A stretch of 64,000 nucleotides of DNA from JAMHWF01 sp035911095 (GTDB lineage: Bacteria; Pseudomonadota; Gammaproteobacteria; Burkholderiales; Burkholderiaceae_C). A program made the position numbers and the translations under genes. How positions within the stretch are numbered: position 1 is the first letter of the stretch; every line of letters begins with the position of its first letter. Of the stretch, positions 44,341 to 53,415 are shown piece by piece. Where the stretch lies: assembly GCA_035911095.1 (NCBI GenBank), contig JAMHWF010000128.1:1-64000 (forward strand), read 5' to 3'. The notes below the pieces were generated by a model that was not told where the DNA came from, made no database searches, and saw nothing but the letters and a program-made list of their open reading frames with translations.

Positions 44341-45225
44341 CTAGGGCGCGACCAGCGAGCGCAGGTCCTGCGCCCAGCCGGCGAAGCGCATCGTTGCCCG
44401 CTCGCGCTGCGCGGGGGTCGTGATCTCGTGCACCCGCGCCGCGAGTTCGCAGTTGAAGGCCCGCAGCCGCTCCGCATAGGCCTGGTACCCCGGGCGCGGC
44501 GACTGCGCGACACGCTGCGCGAGCTCGCGCAGCGCCGCCTCGGCCTCGGCCTGGGTCGCGCCGGGCAGCTGGAGGCGACGCAGCGTCGCCGTCACGTCGC
44601 GCTGGCGCGCGATGCGCTCGTCGAGCGAGCGCCGCGCATCGAAGGGTGACTCCTCGAGCCAGCGCCCGAGCTGGCCCCGCTGGCTCGCGTCCAGCGGCCC
44701 GTAGAAACGCTCGAGGCGCTCGCCGGCGCGCTTCAGGCGCGTCGCCGCCCGCTTCTCGGGCGTGCCCTCGACCCATTCCTCGCGAAAGTCCTCGACGTTG
44801 TCGCCCTGCTTGCGCTCGATCGCCGCGACCTGCGCGGGGCCGAGGCGCAGCGCCAGCGCCGCCGCGTCGGGCACCGCCTGCTCGTAGCCCGCCTCCAGGC
44901 GCCGCACCACGGTCTGCGTCCAGTCGCAGACCTGCGCCGCCGTGACCGGCCCGGCGGCCTGAGCGCCGATCCCGTCGAGCAGGGCCGCATAGTCGAGCAG
45001 CTGCGTCTGGCGGTGCCAGCGGAACCAGTCGGCGATCGCCTGGCGCGCCTGCGGCGCCTGCAGGTCGTCGAAGTCGGCATAGCCGTCGAGCCACCAGTAG
45101 GCCAGCTCCGGGCCCTGCCGGTAGCCCAAGCGCAAAGTACTGCACGCCGCCAACAGCGCCGGCAACAGCACGCAGAGCACGATAATCCGCGCCTTCCAAC
45201 GCGCGGAATGGGTCGGGATCCTCAT
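44341..45225 (-). CDS. DUF6279-type lipoprotein
   Basis: 294-residue predicted lipoprotein with lipobox LAAC after MRIPTHSARWKARIIVLCVLLPAL. Conserved stretches are LGYRQGPELAYWWLDGYADFDDLQAPQARQAIADWFRWHR and ERFYGPLDASQRGQLGRWL. The rest is helical and Arg/Glu-rich. Function unknown. Its start codon (45223-45225) overlaps that of the divergent glmU (45224-45226) on the opposite strand, a CATG shared by both genes. It converges on the DUF4136 gene with 33 bases between stops. Confidence 0.85.
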   Translation of the reverse strand: MRIPTHSARWKARIIVLCVLLPALLAACSTLRLGYRQGPELAYWWLDGYADFDDLQAPQARQAIADWFRWHRQTQLLDYAALLDGIGAQAAGPVTAAQVCDWTQTVVRRLEAGYEQAVPDAAALALRLGPAQVAAIERKQGDNVEDFREEWVEGTPEKRAATRLKRAGERLERFYGPLDASQRGQLGRWLEESPFDARRSLDERIARQRDVTATLRRLQLPGATQAEAEAALRELAQRVAQSPRPGYQAYAERLRAFNCELAARVHEITTPAQRERATMRFAGWAQDLRSLVAP

Positions 45226-46624
45226 GACACTCACCGTCATCGTGATGGCCGCAGGCAAGGGCACCCGCATGAAGTCGGCACGGCCCAAGGTGCTGCACCG
45301 ACTGGCTGGCCGCAGCCTATTGCAGCACGTCCTCGAGACCGTCTCGGCGCTGCAGGCCGAACGCGTCGTCGTGATCACGGGCTACGGCGCCGACGAGGTC
45401 GAGGCCTCGGTGCCGCCGACGCCCGGGCTCGTCTTCGTGCGCCAGGAGCCGCAACTGGGCACCGGGCATGCCGTGCAGCAGGCGCTACCGCTGGTACCCG
45501 ACGAGGGCCTGGTGGTGGTGCTCAACGGCGACGTGCCCCTGGTGCGGCCCGAGACCGTGCGCCGGCTGATCGAGACCGGCGGGGCGAAGCGCCTGGCGCT
45601 GCTGACGGTCGAGGTCACCGACGCGACCGGCTACGGCCGCGTGATCCGCGGTGACCCGGCGGGCCGCGACGCCACCGAGGGCGGCCGGGTGCGCGCGATC
45701 GTCGAGCACAAGGACGCCACCGCGACGCAGCGCCAGGTGCGCGAGATCTACACCGGCAGCCTCTGCGCCCCGGCCGCGGCGCTGAAGCGCTGGGTCTCCG
45801 CGCTGACGAACCAGAACGCCCAGGGCGAGTACTACCTGACCGACATCGTCGCCAAGGCCGTTGCCGAGCGGGTGCCGGTGCTGACGGCACGCCCGCAGGA
45901 CGAGGACGAGGTCGCCGGCGTCAACAGCCAGGGCCAGCTCGCGCAGGCCGAGCGCAGCTTCCAGCGCCGCCAGGCGGCCGCGCTGCTCGAGGCGGGCGTA
46001 CGCCTGGCCGACCCGGCGCGCCTGGACGTGCGCGGCGAGCTGAGCTGCGGCGAGGAGGTCGAGATCGACGTCGGCTGCATCGTCGAGGGCCGCGTCGAAC
46101 TGGGCCACGGCGTGCGCATCGGCCCTTACTGCGTGCTGCGCAACGCGGTGGTCGAGGACGGTGCGCGCATCGAGGCCTTCACCCACATCGACGGCGGCAG
46201 CGAGGGGGTGCGCGTCGGCGCCGGCGCGCAGGTCGGCCCGTACGCTCGGCTGCGCCCGGGGGCCGACCTCGGCCCCGAGGTGCACATCGGCAACTTCGTC
46301 GAGGTCAAGAACAGCCGCCTCGCCCGCGGCGCGAAGGCGAACCACCTCGCCTACCTGGGCGACGCCAGCGTCGGCGAGCGCGTGAACTACGGCGCCGGCA
46401 GCATCACGGCGAACTACGACGGCGCACACAAGCACCGCACGACGATCGGCGACGACGTGCACGTCGGCAGCAACTGCGTGCTGGTGGCGCCGGTGACGAT
46501 CGGCGAGGGCGCGACGATCGGCGCCGGCTCGACGATAGGCAAGGACGCGCCAGCCGGCCAGCTGACGGTCGCGCGCGCGCGGCAGGCCTCGCTGGCGGGC
46601 TGGAAGCGACCGCGCAAGGGCTGA
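45224..46624 (+). CDS. glmU: Bifunctional GlcNAc-1-P uridyltransferase / glucosamine-1-P acetyltransferase
   Basis: Makes UDP-GlcNAc for peptidoglycan and LPS. 466 residues. The uridyltransferase domain starts LTVIVMAAGKGTRMKSARPKVLHRLAGR and has EPQLGTGHAVQQALP and VLNGDVPLV. The left-handed beta-helix from about 250 has many hexapeptides (VRIGPYCVLRNAVV, IGNFVEVKNS) and the catalytic His region KANHLAYLGDASVGERVNYGAGSITANYDG. GATAAT at 45181-45186 may be its -10. The ATG sits opposite the start of the divergent lipoprotein gene. Confidence 0.97.
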   Translation: MTLTVIVMAAGKGTRMKSARPKVLHRLAGRSLLQHVLETVSALQAERVVVITGYGADEVEASVPPTPGLVFVRQEPQLGTGHAVQQALPLVPDEGLVVVLNGDVPLVRPETVRRLIETGGAKRLALLTVEVTDATGYGRVIRGDPAGRDATEGGRVRAIVEHKDATATQRQVREIYTGSLCAPAAALKRWVSALTNQNAQGEYYLTDIVAKAVAERVPVLTARPQDEDEVAGVNSQGQLAQAERSFQRRQAAALLEAGVRLADPARLDVRGELSCGEEVEIDVGCIVEGRVELGHGVRIGPYCVLRNAVVEDGARIEAFTHIDGGSEGVRVGAGAQVGPYARLRPGADLGPEVHIGNFVEVKNSRLARGAKANHLAYLGDASVGERVNYGAGSITANYDGAHKHRTTIGDDVHVGSNCVLVAPVTIGEGATIGAGSTIGKDAPAGQLTVARARQASLAGWKRPRKG

Positions 46625-46704
46625 CCACGGCGGCACGGCATCCGCGGGGGGCTCGGCCACCCTTCGCGGACGCCCTGCGCCGCACTTTCTGCACGCTTGG
46701 CGCC

Positions 46705-46731
46705 TCAAGTCGCGCGGGGCCGCATCGATAT
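46705..46731 (+). promoter_or_regulatory. Possible sigma-28 (FliA) promoter of the chemoreceptor gene
   Basis: TCAAGTCG, 11 bases and ATCGATAT compare with the TAAAGTTT-N11-GCCGATAA consensus, with about five matches in each half. It is 53 bases upstream of a chemoreceptor gene, where such a promoter is common. The match is modest. Confidence 0.3.
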
Positions 46732-46783
46732 CCAGGGAACCCTCCAGGCCACATCGCGCCCCGGAGCACCGAGGTATCCCCCG

Positions 46784-48469
46784 ATGTCGCTCAGCTTCAA
46801 GAAGACCTTCTCCCTGGCCGTGCTGGCCGCCTTCGCGGTCACTGCCGCCGTCGGGTTCTCCGTCTACCGCAGCGGGCAGGCCGCTGAAGCGCTCAACGAG
46901 GCCAACCAGGCCCGCTACCGCTCGTTCCTGCTCGCCGACGAACTGCGCCAGAGCTCGGACGACCTGACCCGCCTGGCGCGCACCTATGTCGTCAGCGGCG
47001 ACCCGAAATGGGAGCGCCAGTATTTCGAGATCCTCGACATCCGCAACGGCAAGAAGCCGCGCCCGGCCGAGTACGAGAAGATCTACTGGGACTTCAAGGC
47101 CGCCGACCTGGATCCGGGCCGCCCGAGCGCCGAAACCGTCCCGCTCGCCGAACTGATGAAGCGCGCCGGCTTCACCGACGACGAGTTCGCGCTGCTGAAG
47201 GACGCGGAGGTCAATTCGAACGACCTGGTGCAGACCGAGACCATCGCGATGAACATGGTCAAGGGCCTGTACGCCGACGGCAGCGGCGGCTTCACGAAGA
47301 AGGGCGAACCCGACCTGGCCCGCGCGCGCGCCCTGATGCACGACGCCGAGTACCACCGCTTCAAGGCCAAGATCTCGAAGCCGATCGACGCCTTCCTGAC
47401 CGCGCTGGACCGGCGCACGCAGGCGTCGGTGAACACCGCGGTCGCCGCGCAGACCCGCGCCCAGGCGATCCTCGCGCTGTCGCTCGCCATCCTGCTCGCG
47501 ACGGTGATCATCGCCTTCGTGATCGTCTACCGCCATGTCGCCACTTCGCTCGAACGCGCCCGCCGGGCCACCGACACGATGGTCGAAGGGAACCTGGCGG
47601 CGCCCGTCCAGGTCTCCGGCCCGGCCGAGGTCGCACTGCTGATGGGCTCGCTCGCCAAGCTGCGCCACAGCCTCGTCGACGTGGTCTCCACCGTGCGCCA
47701 GAACTCGGAATCGGTGGCGACGGCCAGTGCGCAGATCGCCTCGGGCAACAACGACCTGAGCAGCCGCACCGAGCAGCAGGCCGCGGCGCTCCAGCAGACC
47801 GCGTCGTCGATGGAGGAGCTGAGCTCCACCGTGGGCGAGAACGCGCAGAACGCCACCCGGGCGAGCCAGCTGGCGACGGACGCCTCTCAGGTGGCCGCGC
47901 GCGGCGGCGAGGCGGTGGCGGAAGTCGTCTCGACGATGCAGGGCATCAACAGCAGCTCCCAGCGCATCGCCGACATCATCGGCGTCATCGATGCCATCGC
48001 CTTCCAGACGAACATCCTGGCGCTGAACGCCGCCGTCGAGGCGGCCCGCGCCGGTGAACAGGGCCGCGGCTTTGCGGTTGTCGCGAGCGAGGTGCGCACC
48101 CTCGCCCAGCGCAGCGCCGAAGCCGCGAAGGAGATCAAGGCGCTGATCTCCGACAGCGTCGGCCGCGTCGCCCAGGGCAGCCAACAAGTCGAACGCGCAC
48201 GCAGCACCATGGCCGACGTTGTGGAATCGATCCGCCGCGTGGCCGACATCATGGGCGAGATCAGCCTGGCGAGCCGCGAGCAGAGCGACGGCGTGACGCA
48301 GGTCGGCACCGCAGTGACGCAGATGGACCAGGCGACGCAGCAGAACGCGGCGCTGGTCGAGGAATCCGCCGCCGCCGCGGACAGCCTGAAGCTGCAGGCG
48401 CGCCGGCTGGTCGAAGTGGTCGCCGTCTTCCAGCTCGGCGCCGCGCACGGCGAACGGGTCTCGGCCTGA
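46784..48469 (+). CDS. Methyl-accepting chemotaxis protein
   Basis: Inner-membrane chemoreceptor of 561 residues. TM1 spans about 6-28 and TM2 about 227-249, with a periplasmic helical sensor between. A HAMP domain follows (about 250-305), then the cytoplasmic coiled-coil signalling domain. The hairpin tip is FQTNILALNAAVEAARAGEQGRGFAVVASEVR (about 407-438), the universal MCP signature. Methylation-type Gln/Glu stretches such as SSRTEQQAAALQQTASSMEEL occur on both sides. The C-terminus lacks an NWETF-like CheR tether. GAGG lies before the ATG. Ligand unknown. Confidence 0.95.
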   Translation: MSLSFKKTFSLAVLAAFAVTAAVGFSVYRSGQAAEALNEANQARYRSFLLADELRQSSDDLTRLARTYVVSGDPKWERQYFEILDIRNGKKPRPAEYEKIYWDFKAADLDPGRPSAETVPLAELMKRAGFTDDEFALLKDAEVNSNDLVQTETIAMNMVKGLYADGSGGFTKKGEPDLARARALMHDAEYHRFKAKISKPIDAFLTALDRRTQASVNTAVAAQTRAQAILALSLAILLATVIIAFVIVYRHVATSLERARRATDTMVEGNLAAPVQVSGPAEVALLMGSLAKLRHSLVDVVSTVRQNSESVATASAQIASGNNDLSSRTEQQAAALQQTASSMEELSSTVGENAQNATRASQLATDASQVAARGGEAVAEVVSTMQGINSSSQRIADIIGVIDAIAFQTNILALNAAVEAARAGEQGRGFAVVASEVRTLAQRSAEAAKEIKALISDSVGRVAQGSQQVERARSTMADVVESIRRVADIMGEISLASREQSDGVTQVGTAVTQMDQATQQNAALVEESAAAADSLKLQARRLVEVVAVFQLGAAHGERVSA

Positions 48470-48481
48470 CGCGACTGGACT

Positions 48482-49447
48482 TCAGGCGTCGGCGGCGCCG
48501 GAAAGCACCGCCCGCGCCAGGCACAGGTCTTCCCAGGCGCGCGCCTTGTCTTCCGGCGTGCGCAGCAGGTAGGCCGGATGGTAGGTGACGATCAGCGGCA
48601 CGCCCTCGTAGCGGTGCACGCGCCCGCGCAGGCGGCCGATCGACAGCTCGCTGCGCAACAGCGCCTGCACCGCGAAGCGGCCCATCGCCAGGATCACGCG
48701 CGGCTGCACCAGCGCCACCTGGCGCACCAGGAAGGGTTCGCAGCGGGCCAATTCCTCCGGCGCCGGGTTGCGGTTGCGCGGCGGGCGGCACTTCAGCGTG
48801 TTGGCGATGTAGACCTGCCGCCCGGGCGGCGCGGCGGCTTCGCGGCTCAGGCCGATCGAGGCCAACATCGCGTCGAGCAGCTGGCCGGCCTTGCCGACGA
48901 AGGGCTCGCCCTTCAGGTCTTCCTGCTCGCCCGGGGCCTCGCCGACGACCATCCAGTCGGCCCGCTCGTGGCCGACGCCGAACACCGTCTGGGTGCGGCT
49001 TTCGCACAGGCCGCAGGCGGTGCAGCCAGCCACCGCCTCGCGCAGGGCGGGCCAATCCATCTGCAGGATGGCCTCGGGCGAGACGGTGCCGACGCCCCGC
49101 TCGGCCACCGCCAGCCGCGATGGGGTGTCAGGTGGGACGCGCGGGACGGCGGCTTCGCCTGCGCCGGCCGGGAACGGCGGCGCACCCTCGCGAAACCCGT
49201 CGTCCCCGCGCGCGGCAGCGCCGGGCCGGGCCGAGCCCGGCGCGGGGGGATCGCGCGTGAAGGCCCGGTGCGGAACCGCGGCGGCGGCGCCAGGGTGGGC
49301 GGCGGTGCCTGTGGCGTTCGCCACCCGACGGGCCGACGGCGCGGCGGACGGCACCGGGCGCTGCGCCTCGCGCCAGGCCTCGGACGCCGGCCAGCGCGGC
49401 AGGCCCATCGCCTCGAGGATCGCGCGCTGCCGCTCAGTCCAGGCCAT
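48482..49447 (-). CDS. Iron-sulfur uracil-DNA glycosylase (family 4-like)
   Basis: Removes uracil from DNA. 321 residues. The catalytic part starts near residue 125. Cluster-type Cys lie in CTACGLC (C145, C148) and at C220 and C236. Motif 1 is GEAPGEQED (169-177) and motif 3 is VTYHPAYLLR. The first 125 residues are a low-complexity Ala/Pro/Arg extension that most family 4 enzymes lack. Its start lies 14 bases inside the rimI 3' end, so it is third in tsaB-rimI-udg, an order found across Burkholderiales. Confidence 0.9.
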   Translation of the reverse strand: MAWTERQRAILEAMGLPRWPASEAWREAQRPVPSAAPSARRVANATGTAAHPGAAAAVPHRAFTRDPPAPGSARPGAAARGDDGFREGAPPFPAGAGEAAVPRVPPDTPSRLAVAERGVGTVSPEAILQMDWPALREAVAGCTACGLCESRTQTVFGVGHERADWMVVGEAPGEQEDLKGEPFVGKAGQLLDAMLASIGLSREAAAPPGRQVYIANTLKCRPPRNRNPAPEELARCEPFLVRQVALVQPRVILAMGRFAVQALLRSELSIGRLRGRVHRYEGVPLIVTYHPAYLLRTPEDKARAWEDLCLARAVLSGAADA

Positions 49448-49931
49448 GGCCGTGCACGCCGGTCGCGAAGTTCATGACCAGCGCGTCCTCACGCCGGCCG
49501 TCGGCCGCCGGGTAGTAGCCGCGCCGCAGGCCGACCTGCTCGAAGCCGAACTGCTCGTAGAGACGGCGCGCCCGCAGGTTGCTGGGCCGCACCTCGAGCC
49601 ACAGCGTGGCGGCGGCACGCTCGCGGCAGACCCGCACCAGCGCCTCGAGCATCGTCCGTGCGTGGCCGCAGCCCTGGTGCTGCGGCGCGACCGTCAGGTT
49701 CAGCAGGTGCATCTCCTGCACGCCCGGCATCGCGATGCTGTAGCCGAGCAGCTCGCCATCGGCGCGCCGCAGGCAGCTCGCGCGGTAGCCGGCGGCGATC
49801 GAGTCGATGAAGTTGCCGCGCGTCCACGGAAAGTCGTAGCAGACGCGTTCGACGGTCAGCACGGTGTCGAGCGCGGCGGTGCACATCGCCTCCTCGAGCG
49901 CGACGGCCGGCGGCCGTGGCAGCGCACTCAT
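49434..49931 (-). CDS. rimI: Ribosomal protein S18-alanine N-acetyltransferase
   Basis: GNAT acetyltransferase of 165 residues. The acetyl-CoA loop is VAPQHQGCGHARTMLEAL, with LTVAPQHQGCG matching the Q/RxxGxG/A motif. WLEVRPSNLRARRLYEQFGFEQVGLRRGYY is the RimI signature. The start at 49931 overlaps the tsaB stop by four bases, and the end overlaps the UDG start by 14. Translational coupling through all three genes is likely. Confidence 0.93.
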   Translation of the reverse strand: MSALPRPPAVALEEAMCTAALDTVLTVERVCYDFPWTRGNFIDSIAAGYRASCLRRADGELLGYSIAMPGVQEMHLLNLTVAPQHQGCGHARTMLEALVRVCRERAAATLWLEVRPSNLRARRLYEQFGFEQVGLRRGYYPAADGRREDALVMNFATGVHGHGLD

Positions 49932-50710
49932 GAGACGACGGCCTTCTCGGCGCGCAGCGCGAGTCGCTCGGCCGTCGTCAAGGCCACCTTGTCGCGCAGG
50001 TAGAGCGGCAACGCCTGTGCCGCAGGCAGCAGACCACCCTGGCGCCAGGCCGCGCGCGCAAGCCGCGCCAGCGCCGCAGCGCCGGGCGTCGCCTCGGGGT
50101 CCTGCGGCAGGCCCGGCGGCAGCGACAGCCGCGCGCCGAAGGCTTCGATCGCGCTGCCGGCCACCGCCGCCGGGGGGTGGTTGCGCCAGCACTCGCGCAA
50201 CGCGTCGAGCGTGTAGAGCCCGGGAGCCACCCGCGCCTGCCAGCCGGCGCCGTCGAAGCGGTACTCGGCGGCGTAGACCTCGTCCATGCGCGCATCCATC
50301 GCGACCCAGAGCGTGTCGACGCCGATGCGGGCGCGCGCGTCCTCGGCGACGCAGGCCAGCGTGTCGAGCGGCAGGACCGGGCGGTCCAACCCGAAGGCAA
50401 GTCCCTGCGCCACCGCACAGGCGGTGCGCAGCCCGGTGAAGGCGCCGGGGCCGCGCCCGAACGCAACTGCCTGCAGGGCCGACAGCGGTATGCCGGCCGA
50501 GGTGCAGAGCTGCAGCGCGGCCGGCAGCACCGCGCGCGACGCCTCGGCGCCGCCCGCGGCCTCGAACAGCAGCTCGCGCGTGCCCTGGACCAGTGCAAGC
50601 GCCAGCCGCGAGGTCGACGATTCGATGGCCAGCAGGCGCGGCGCTTCATCGGCTCCAGCCTGCGCGGCGCCGTCCTTGCCTGCGTCCGACGCTGCGACCG
50701 AGCCGACCAT
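49928..50710 (-). CDS. tsaB: tRNA threonylcarbamoyladenosine synthesis protein TsaB
   Basis: Partner of TsaD in making t6A37 in tRNA. 260 residues. The ASKHA fold is visible in LLAIESSTSRLALALV and AFGRGPGAFTGLRTACAVAQGLAFGLDRPVLPLDTLA, with WVAMDARMDEVYAAEY later. The start at 50710 follows TACACT at exactly six bases, so the mRNA may be leaderless. A 24-residue Ala/Gly-rich N-terminal extension precedes the conserved part. The t6A precursor enzyme Sua5 is encoded 3 kb away. First gene of tsaB-rimI-udg. Confidence 0.93.
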   Translation of the reverse strand: MVGSVAASDAGKDGAAQAGADEAPRLLAIESSTSRLALALVQGTRELLFEAAGGAEASRAVLPAALQLCTSAGIPLSALQAVAFGRGPGAFTGLRTACAVAQGLAFGLDRPVLPLDTLACVAEDARARIGVDTLWVAMDARMDEVYAAEYRFDGAGWQARVAPGLYTLDALRECWRNHPPAAVAGSAIEAFGARLSLPPGLPQDPEATPGAAALARLARAAWRQGGLLPAAQALPLYLRDKVALTTAERLALRAEKAVVS

Positions 50711-50716
50711 CGGGCC

Positions 50717-50722
50717 AGTGTA
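50717..50722 (-). promoter_or_regulatory. -10 of tsaB, leaderless geometry
   Basis: On the minus strand TACACT is followed by six bases (GGCCCG) and the ATG at 50710, the same hexamer and spacing as cca. Confidence 0.6.
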
Positions 50723-50758
50723 GCCTTGCGACCAGCGAGGGATGCCGAGGGGGCTGGG

Positions 50759-52327
50759 GTGGAGGACGGAACAGCGGCGCAGCGGACGCGGCACGCGCGC
50801 GGACCCAGGTCGGGGCCTGTGCGGCGGCGGGCGATCGCGGCCTTCGTCACTTGCGGCCTGGTGGCCGCCGCCACGATGTCGGGCGCAGCGGCGCCGCCCG
50901 GAGCGGCCCGCCCGGCGCATGCGCTGCCTTCCACGGCCGTCTCGGCCGCACAGCTCGCCGCCGCGACGCTGCCGTCCGAGGTGCTGGCTGCCCTGCAGGC
51001 GGCGCAGGTGCCACGCGAGGCCCTGAGCGTCGTCGTGCAGGAGGTGGACGCCCCTGCGCCGCGGCTCGCGTGGCAGCCGGACCGCCTGGTCAACCCGGCT
51101 TCGCTGATGAAGCTGGTCACCGCCTATGCAGCGCTTGAGTTGCTGGGACCGGCATACGCCTGGAAGACACCGCTCTGGCTCGCCGGCCCGGTGCGCGAGC
51201 CCGGCCCGCGGGGCGTGCTCGAGGGCGACCTGGTGATCAAGGGCAGCGGCGACCCGAAGCTGGTGCTCGAGAACGTCTGGCTGCTGCTACGCCGCGTCGA
51301 GGCCTTCGGCATCCGCGAGATCCGCGGCGACATCGTGCTCGACCGCTCGGCCTTCCGCGACGCGCCGCAGGCGCCGGGCGACTTCGACGGCGAGCCGCTG
51401 CGCCCGTACAACGTGCGGCCCGACGCGCTGCTGCTGAACCACAAGACGGTGATGCTGCGCTTCCAGCCCGACCCGGAGGCGCGCGTCGCGCGCATCTCGG
51501 TCGAGCCGCCGCTGGCCGGCGTGGTCGTCGACCGCACGGTCGAACTCAACAGCGGCCCCTGCGGCGACTGGCGCGCGACGCTCGCCGGCGATTTCGAGGA
51601 CCCGGCGCGGCTGCGCTTCACCGGGCGCTATCCGGTGATCTGCGGTGAGAACGTCTGGGCGCTCGCCTATCCCGACCCCGCGAGCTACAACGCCCGCCTG
51701 CTGCGCGCGCTGTGGAGCGAGCTCGGCGGCCGCCTCGGCGGTGTGGTGCGCGACGGCGCGGCGCCGGCCGACCGCGCGCCCGACGCCGAGATCCTCTCGC
51801 CGCCGCTGGCCGAAGTGGTGCGCGACATCAACAAGTACAGCAACAACACGATGGCGCAGCAGCTCTTCCTGTCGCTCGGTCTCGTCGGGCGCGGCGAAGG
51901 CTCGCCGGAGGCGGCACGCGAGGTGCTGCACGACTGGCTGGCCTCACGCCTGGGCGCCGCGGCCGACGGCGTACTGATCGACAACGGCTCGGGGCTGTCG
52001 CGTGACACCCGCCTGAGCGCCGGCCTGCTCGCGCACCTGCTGCTGCAGGCCTGGTCGAGCCCGGTAATGCCCGAGCTCGCAAGCTCGCTGCCCCTGGCCG
52101 GCCTAGACGGCACGATGCGGCGCTCGCGCGCGGCCCCCGGGCGGGCCCACCTGAAGACCGGCTCGCTGCGCGACGTCGCCGGTATCGCCGGGTACGTGCA
52201 CGGCGAGGGCGGGCGGCGCGCGGTGCTGGTGGCCATCGTCAACGACCCGAACGCGAACGCTGCGCGGCCGGTGCTCGATGCGCTGGTCGACTGGTCGCTG
52301 CGCCAGCTGGCGCGCGCGCAGCCCTGA
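50759..52327 (+). CDS. dacB: D-alanyl-D-alanine carboxypeptidase/endopeptidase (PBP4, DacB)
   Basis: Periplasmic penicillin-binding protein that trims or opens peptidoglycan cross-links. About 522 residues from a GTG at 50759 with GAGGGGG just upstream. A GTG at 50819 would place the signal peptide (RRRAIAAFVTCGLVAAATMSGAAA) at the very N-terminus and is also credible. Active-site motifs are S115LMK118 in NPASLMKLV, YSNN (SxN) and LKTGSL (KTG). The large insert between the first two is typical of class C PBP4. It is divergent from tsaB. Confidence 0.93.
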   Translation: MEDGTAAQRTRHARGPRSGPVRRRAIAAFVTCGLVAAATMSGAAAPPGAARPAHALPSTAVSAAQLAAATLPSEVLAALQAAQVPREALSVVVQEVDAPAPRLAWQPDRLVNPASLMKLVTAYAALELLGPAYAWKTPLWLAGPVREPGPRGVLEGDLVIKGSGDPKLVLENVWLLLRRVEAFGIREIRGDIVLDRSAFRDAPQAPGDFDGEPLRPYNVRPDALLLNHKTVMLRFQPDPEARVARISVEPPLAGVVVDRTVELNSGPCGDWRATLAGDFEDPARLRFTGRYPVICGENVWALAYPDPASYNARLLRALWSELGGRLGGVVRDGAAPADRAPDAEILSPPLAEVVRDINKYSNNTMAQQLFLSLGLVGRGEGSPEAAREVLHDWLASRLGAAADGVLIDNGSGLSRDTRLSAGLLAHLLLQAWSSPVMPELASSLPLAGLDGTMRRSRAAPGRAHLKTGSLRDVAGIAGYVHGEGGRRAVLVAIVNDPNANAARPVLDALVDWSLRQLARAQP

Positions 52328-52385
52328 GGACCACAGGCCGGCGGGCGGTGGCGAAGCGCCAGGGCGGGACGAACCCAGGCCCCGG

Positions 52386-53360
52386 TCAGAACGGGTTGTT
52401 GCGCGCCCGGTTCGTCGCGATCGAGCCGATCTGCGAATGCCCGACCGGGCTCCACTGGGTGTCGTCGGCCCAGAGCCAGGTCGTCGCCGTGGCCAGGGCC
52501 GTGCCGTCGGCATTCTTCTTCAGCGTCCCGGTCGTGCACTGGATGAGCGGCGTGCCGGCCGCGAGGTCGCAGGCGCCCTGGGTGACATTGGTCAGCCCCA
52601 GCGACGACGGGTAGCTGACCCGGTACTGGATCAGGCTCTCGGCATCGACGAGGCCGATCTGCCGACCGCTGTCGTTGAGCAGCCCCACGCGCATCGCGGC
52701 GTTGAAGCGTTCGGTCAGGCGCGTCAGCACCGCCCGGCGACCGGTGGTGACGCTCTCCTGCGCGACGCCCCAGGGCGTGTTGGCCACGTTGGGCAGGGTC
52801 ACGATCAGCACCCGCCCGCCGGCGTTGGCCACTGCGTTGACCGCCTGGGCGACAACCGTGCCGCGTTGCTCGGCCTGGGCCACGAGCTGGTCGACCGTGA
52901 GGGTCGGGTAGTGCGCATAGATCTCGATCACGTCGTGCAGGCCGATGTAGATCGTTGCCAGGTCCTTGCTGCCGAAGCTGTCGGCGGCGAGATGGGCGTT
53001 GACCTGGGCCAGCACGTCGGCCGCCTTGGCGCCGGCGGTGGCGTAGATCAGGTTGGGGGCTGCCCCGCCGCCGGGATTGCACTGCGGGAAGCGCGGCCCG
53101 AACGAGACCGAGAGCACCTGCACCCAGATCGGATAGGTCTCGCAGGCGAGGTTGCCGTTGCCGTCGACGGCGTTGACCGTGTACTTGCGTCCGGACGTGG
53201 TGATGACGCTGGCCTCGTCGCCAAAGGACAGGATGCGCACGGGCTGGAAGGGGTCGATCTGCGAGCTGCCGCCACAGGCGGCCAGCACGAGAACGGACGC
53301 GCAGAGGCCGGCCAGCGTGCGCAGCAGGCGCCGGCCGGCGGGGTTCGGGAACGAGGGCAT
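52386..53360 (-). CDS. GDSL/SGNH-like lipoprotein with altered active site
   Basis: 324-residue predicted lipoprotein; lipobox LAAC ends at C29, after which CGGSSQ suggests the outer membrane. The fold resembles SGNH esterases: VRILSFGDEAS at block I, ATIYIGLHDVIEIY at block III and WSPVGHSQIG at block V. The nucleophilic Ser of GDS is Glu (E49) and the block III Asn is His (GLHD). So it may be a pseudo-enzyme or use another chemistry. Four Cys are well placed for two disulfides. GGAG precedes the ATG. I have seen similar GDE forms described in Burkholderiales esterase annotations, but recall is not proof. Confidence 0.8.
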   Translation of the reverse strand: MPSFPNPAGRRLLRTLAGLCASVLVLAACGGSSQIDPFQPVRILSFGDEASVITTSGRKYTVNAVDGNGNLACETYPIWVQVLSVSFGPRFPQCNPGGGAAPNLIYATAGAKAADVLAQVNAHLAADSFGSKDLATIYIGLHDVIEIYAHYPTLTVDQLVAQAEQRGTVVAQAVNAVANAGGRVLIVTLPNVANTPWGVAQESVTTGRRAVLTRLTERFNAAMRVGLLNDSGRQIGLVDAESLIQYRVSYPSSLGLTNVTQGACDLAAGTPLIQCTTGTLKKNADGTALATATTWLWADDTQWSPVGHSQIGSIATNRARNNPF

Positions 53361-53415
53361 CAGGACTCCAGCGAAGGTCGGGAGGGCTCGGGCGCGGCGC
53401 CGGCCGCGGGGCTCG

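Noticed and set aside
45485..48448. A 987-codon minus-strand frame opposite glmU and the chemoreceptor gene
   Set aside because: Antisense to two clear genes with no recognisable motif.
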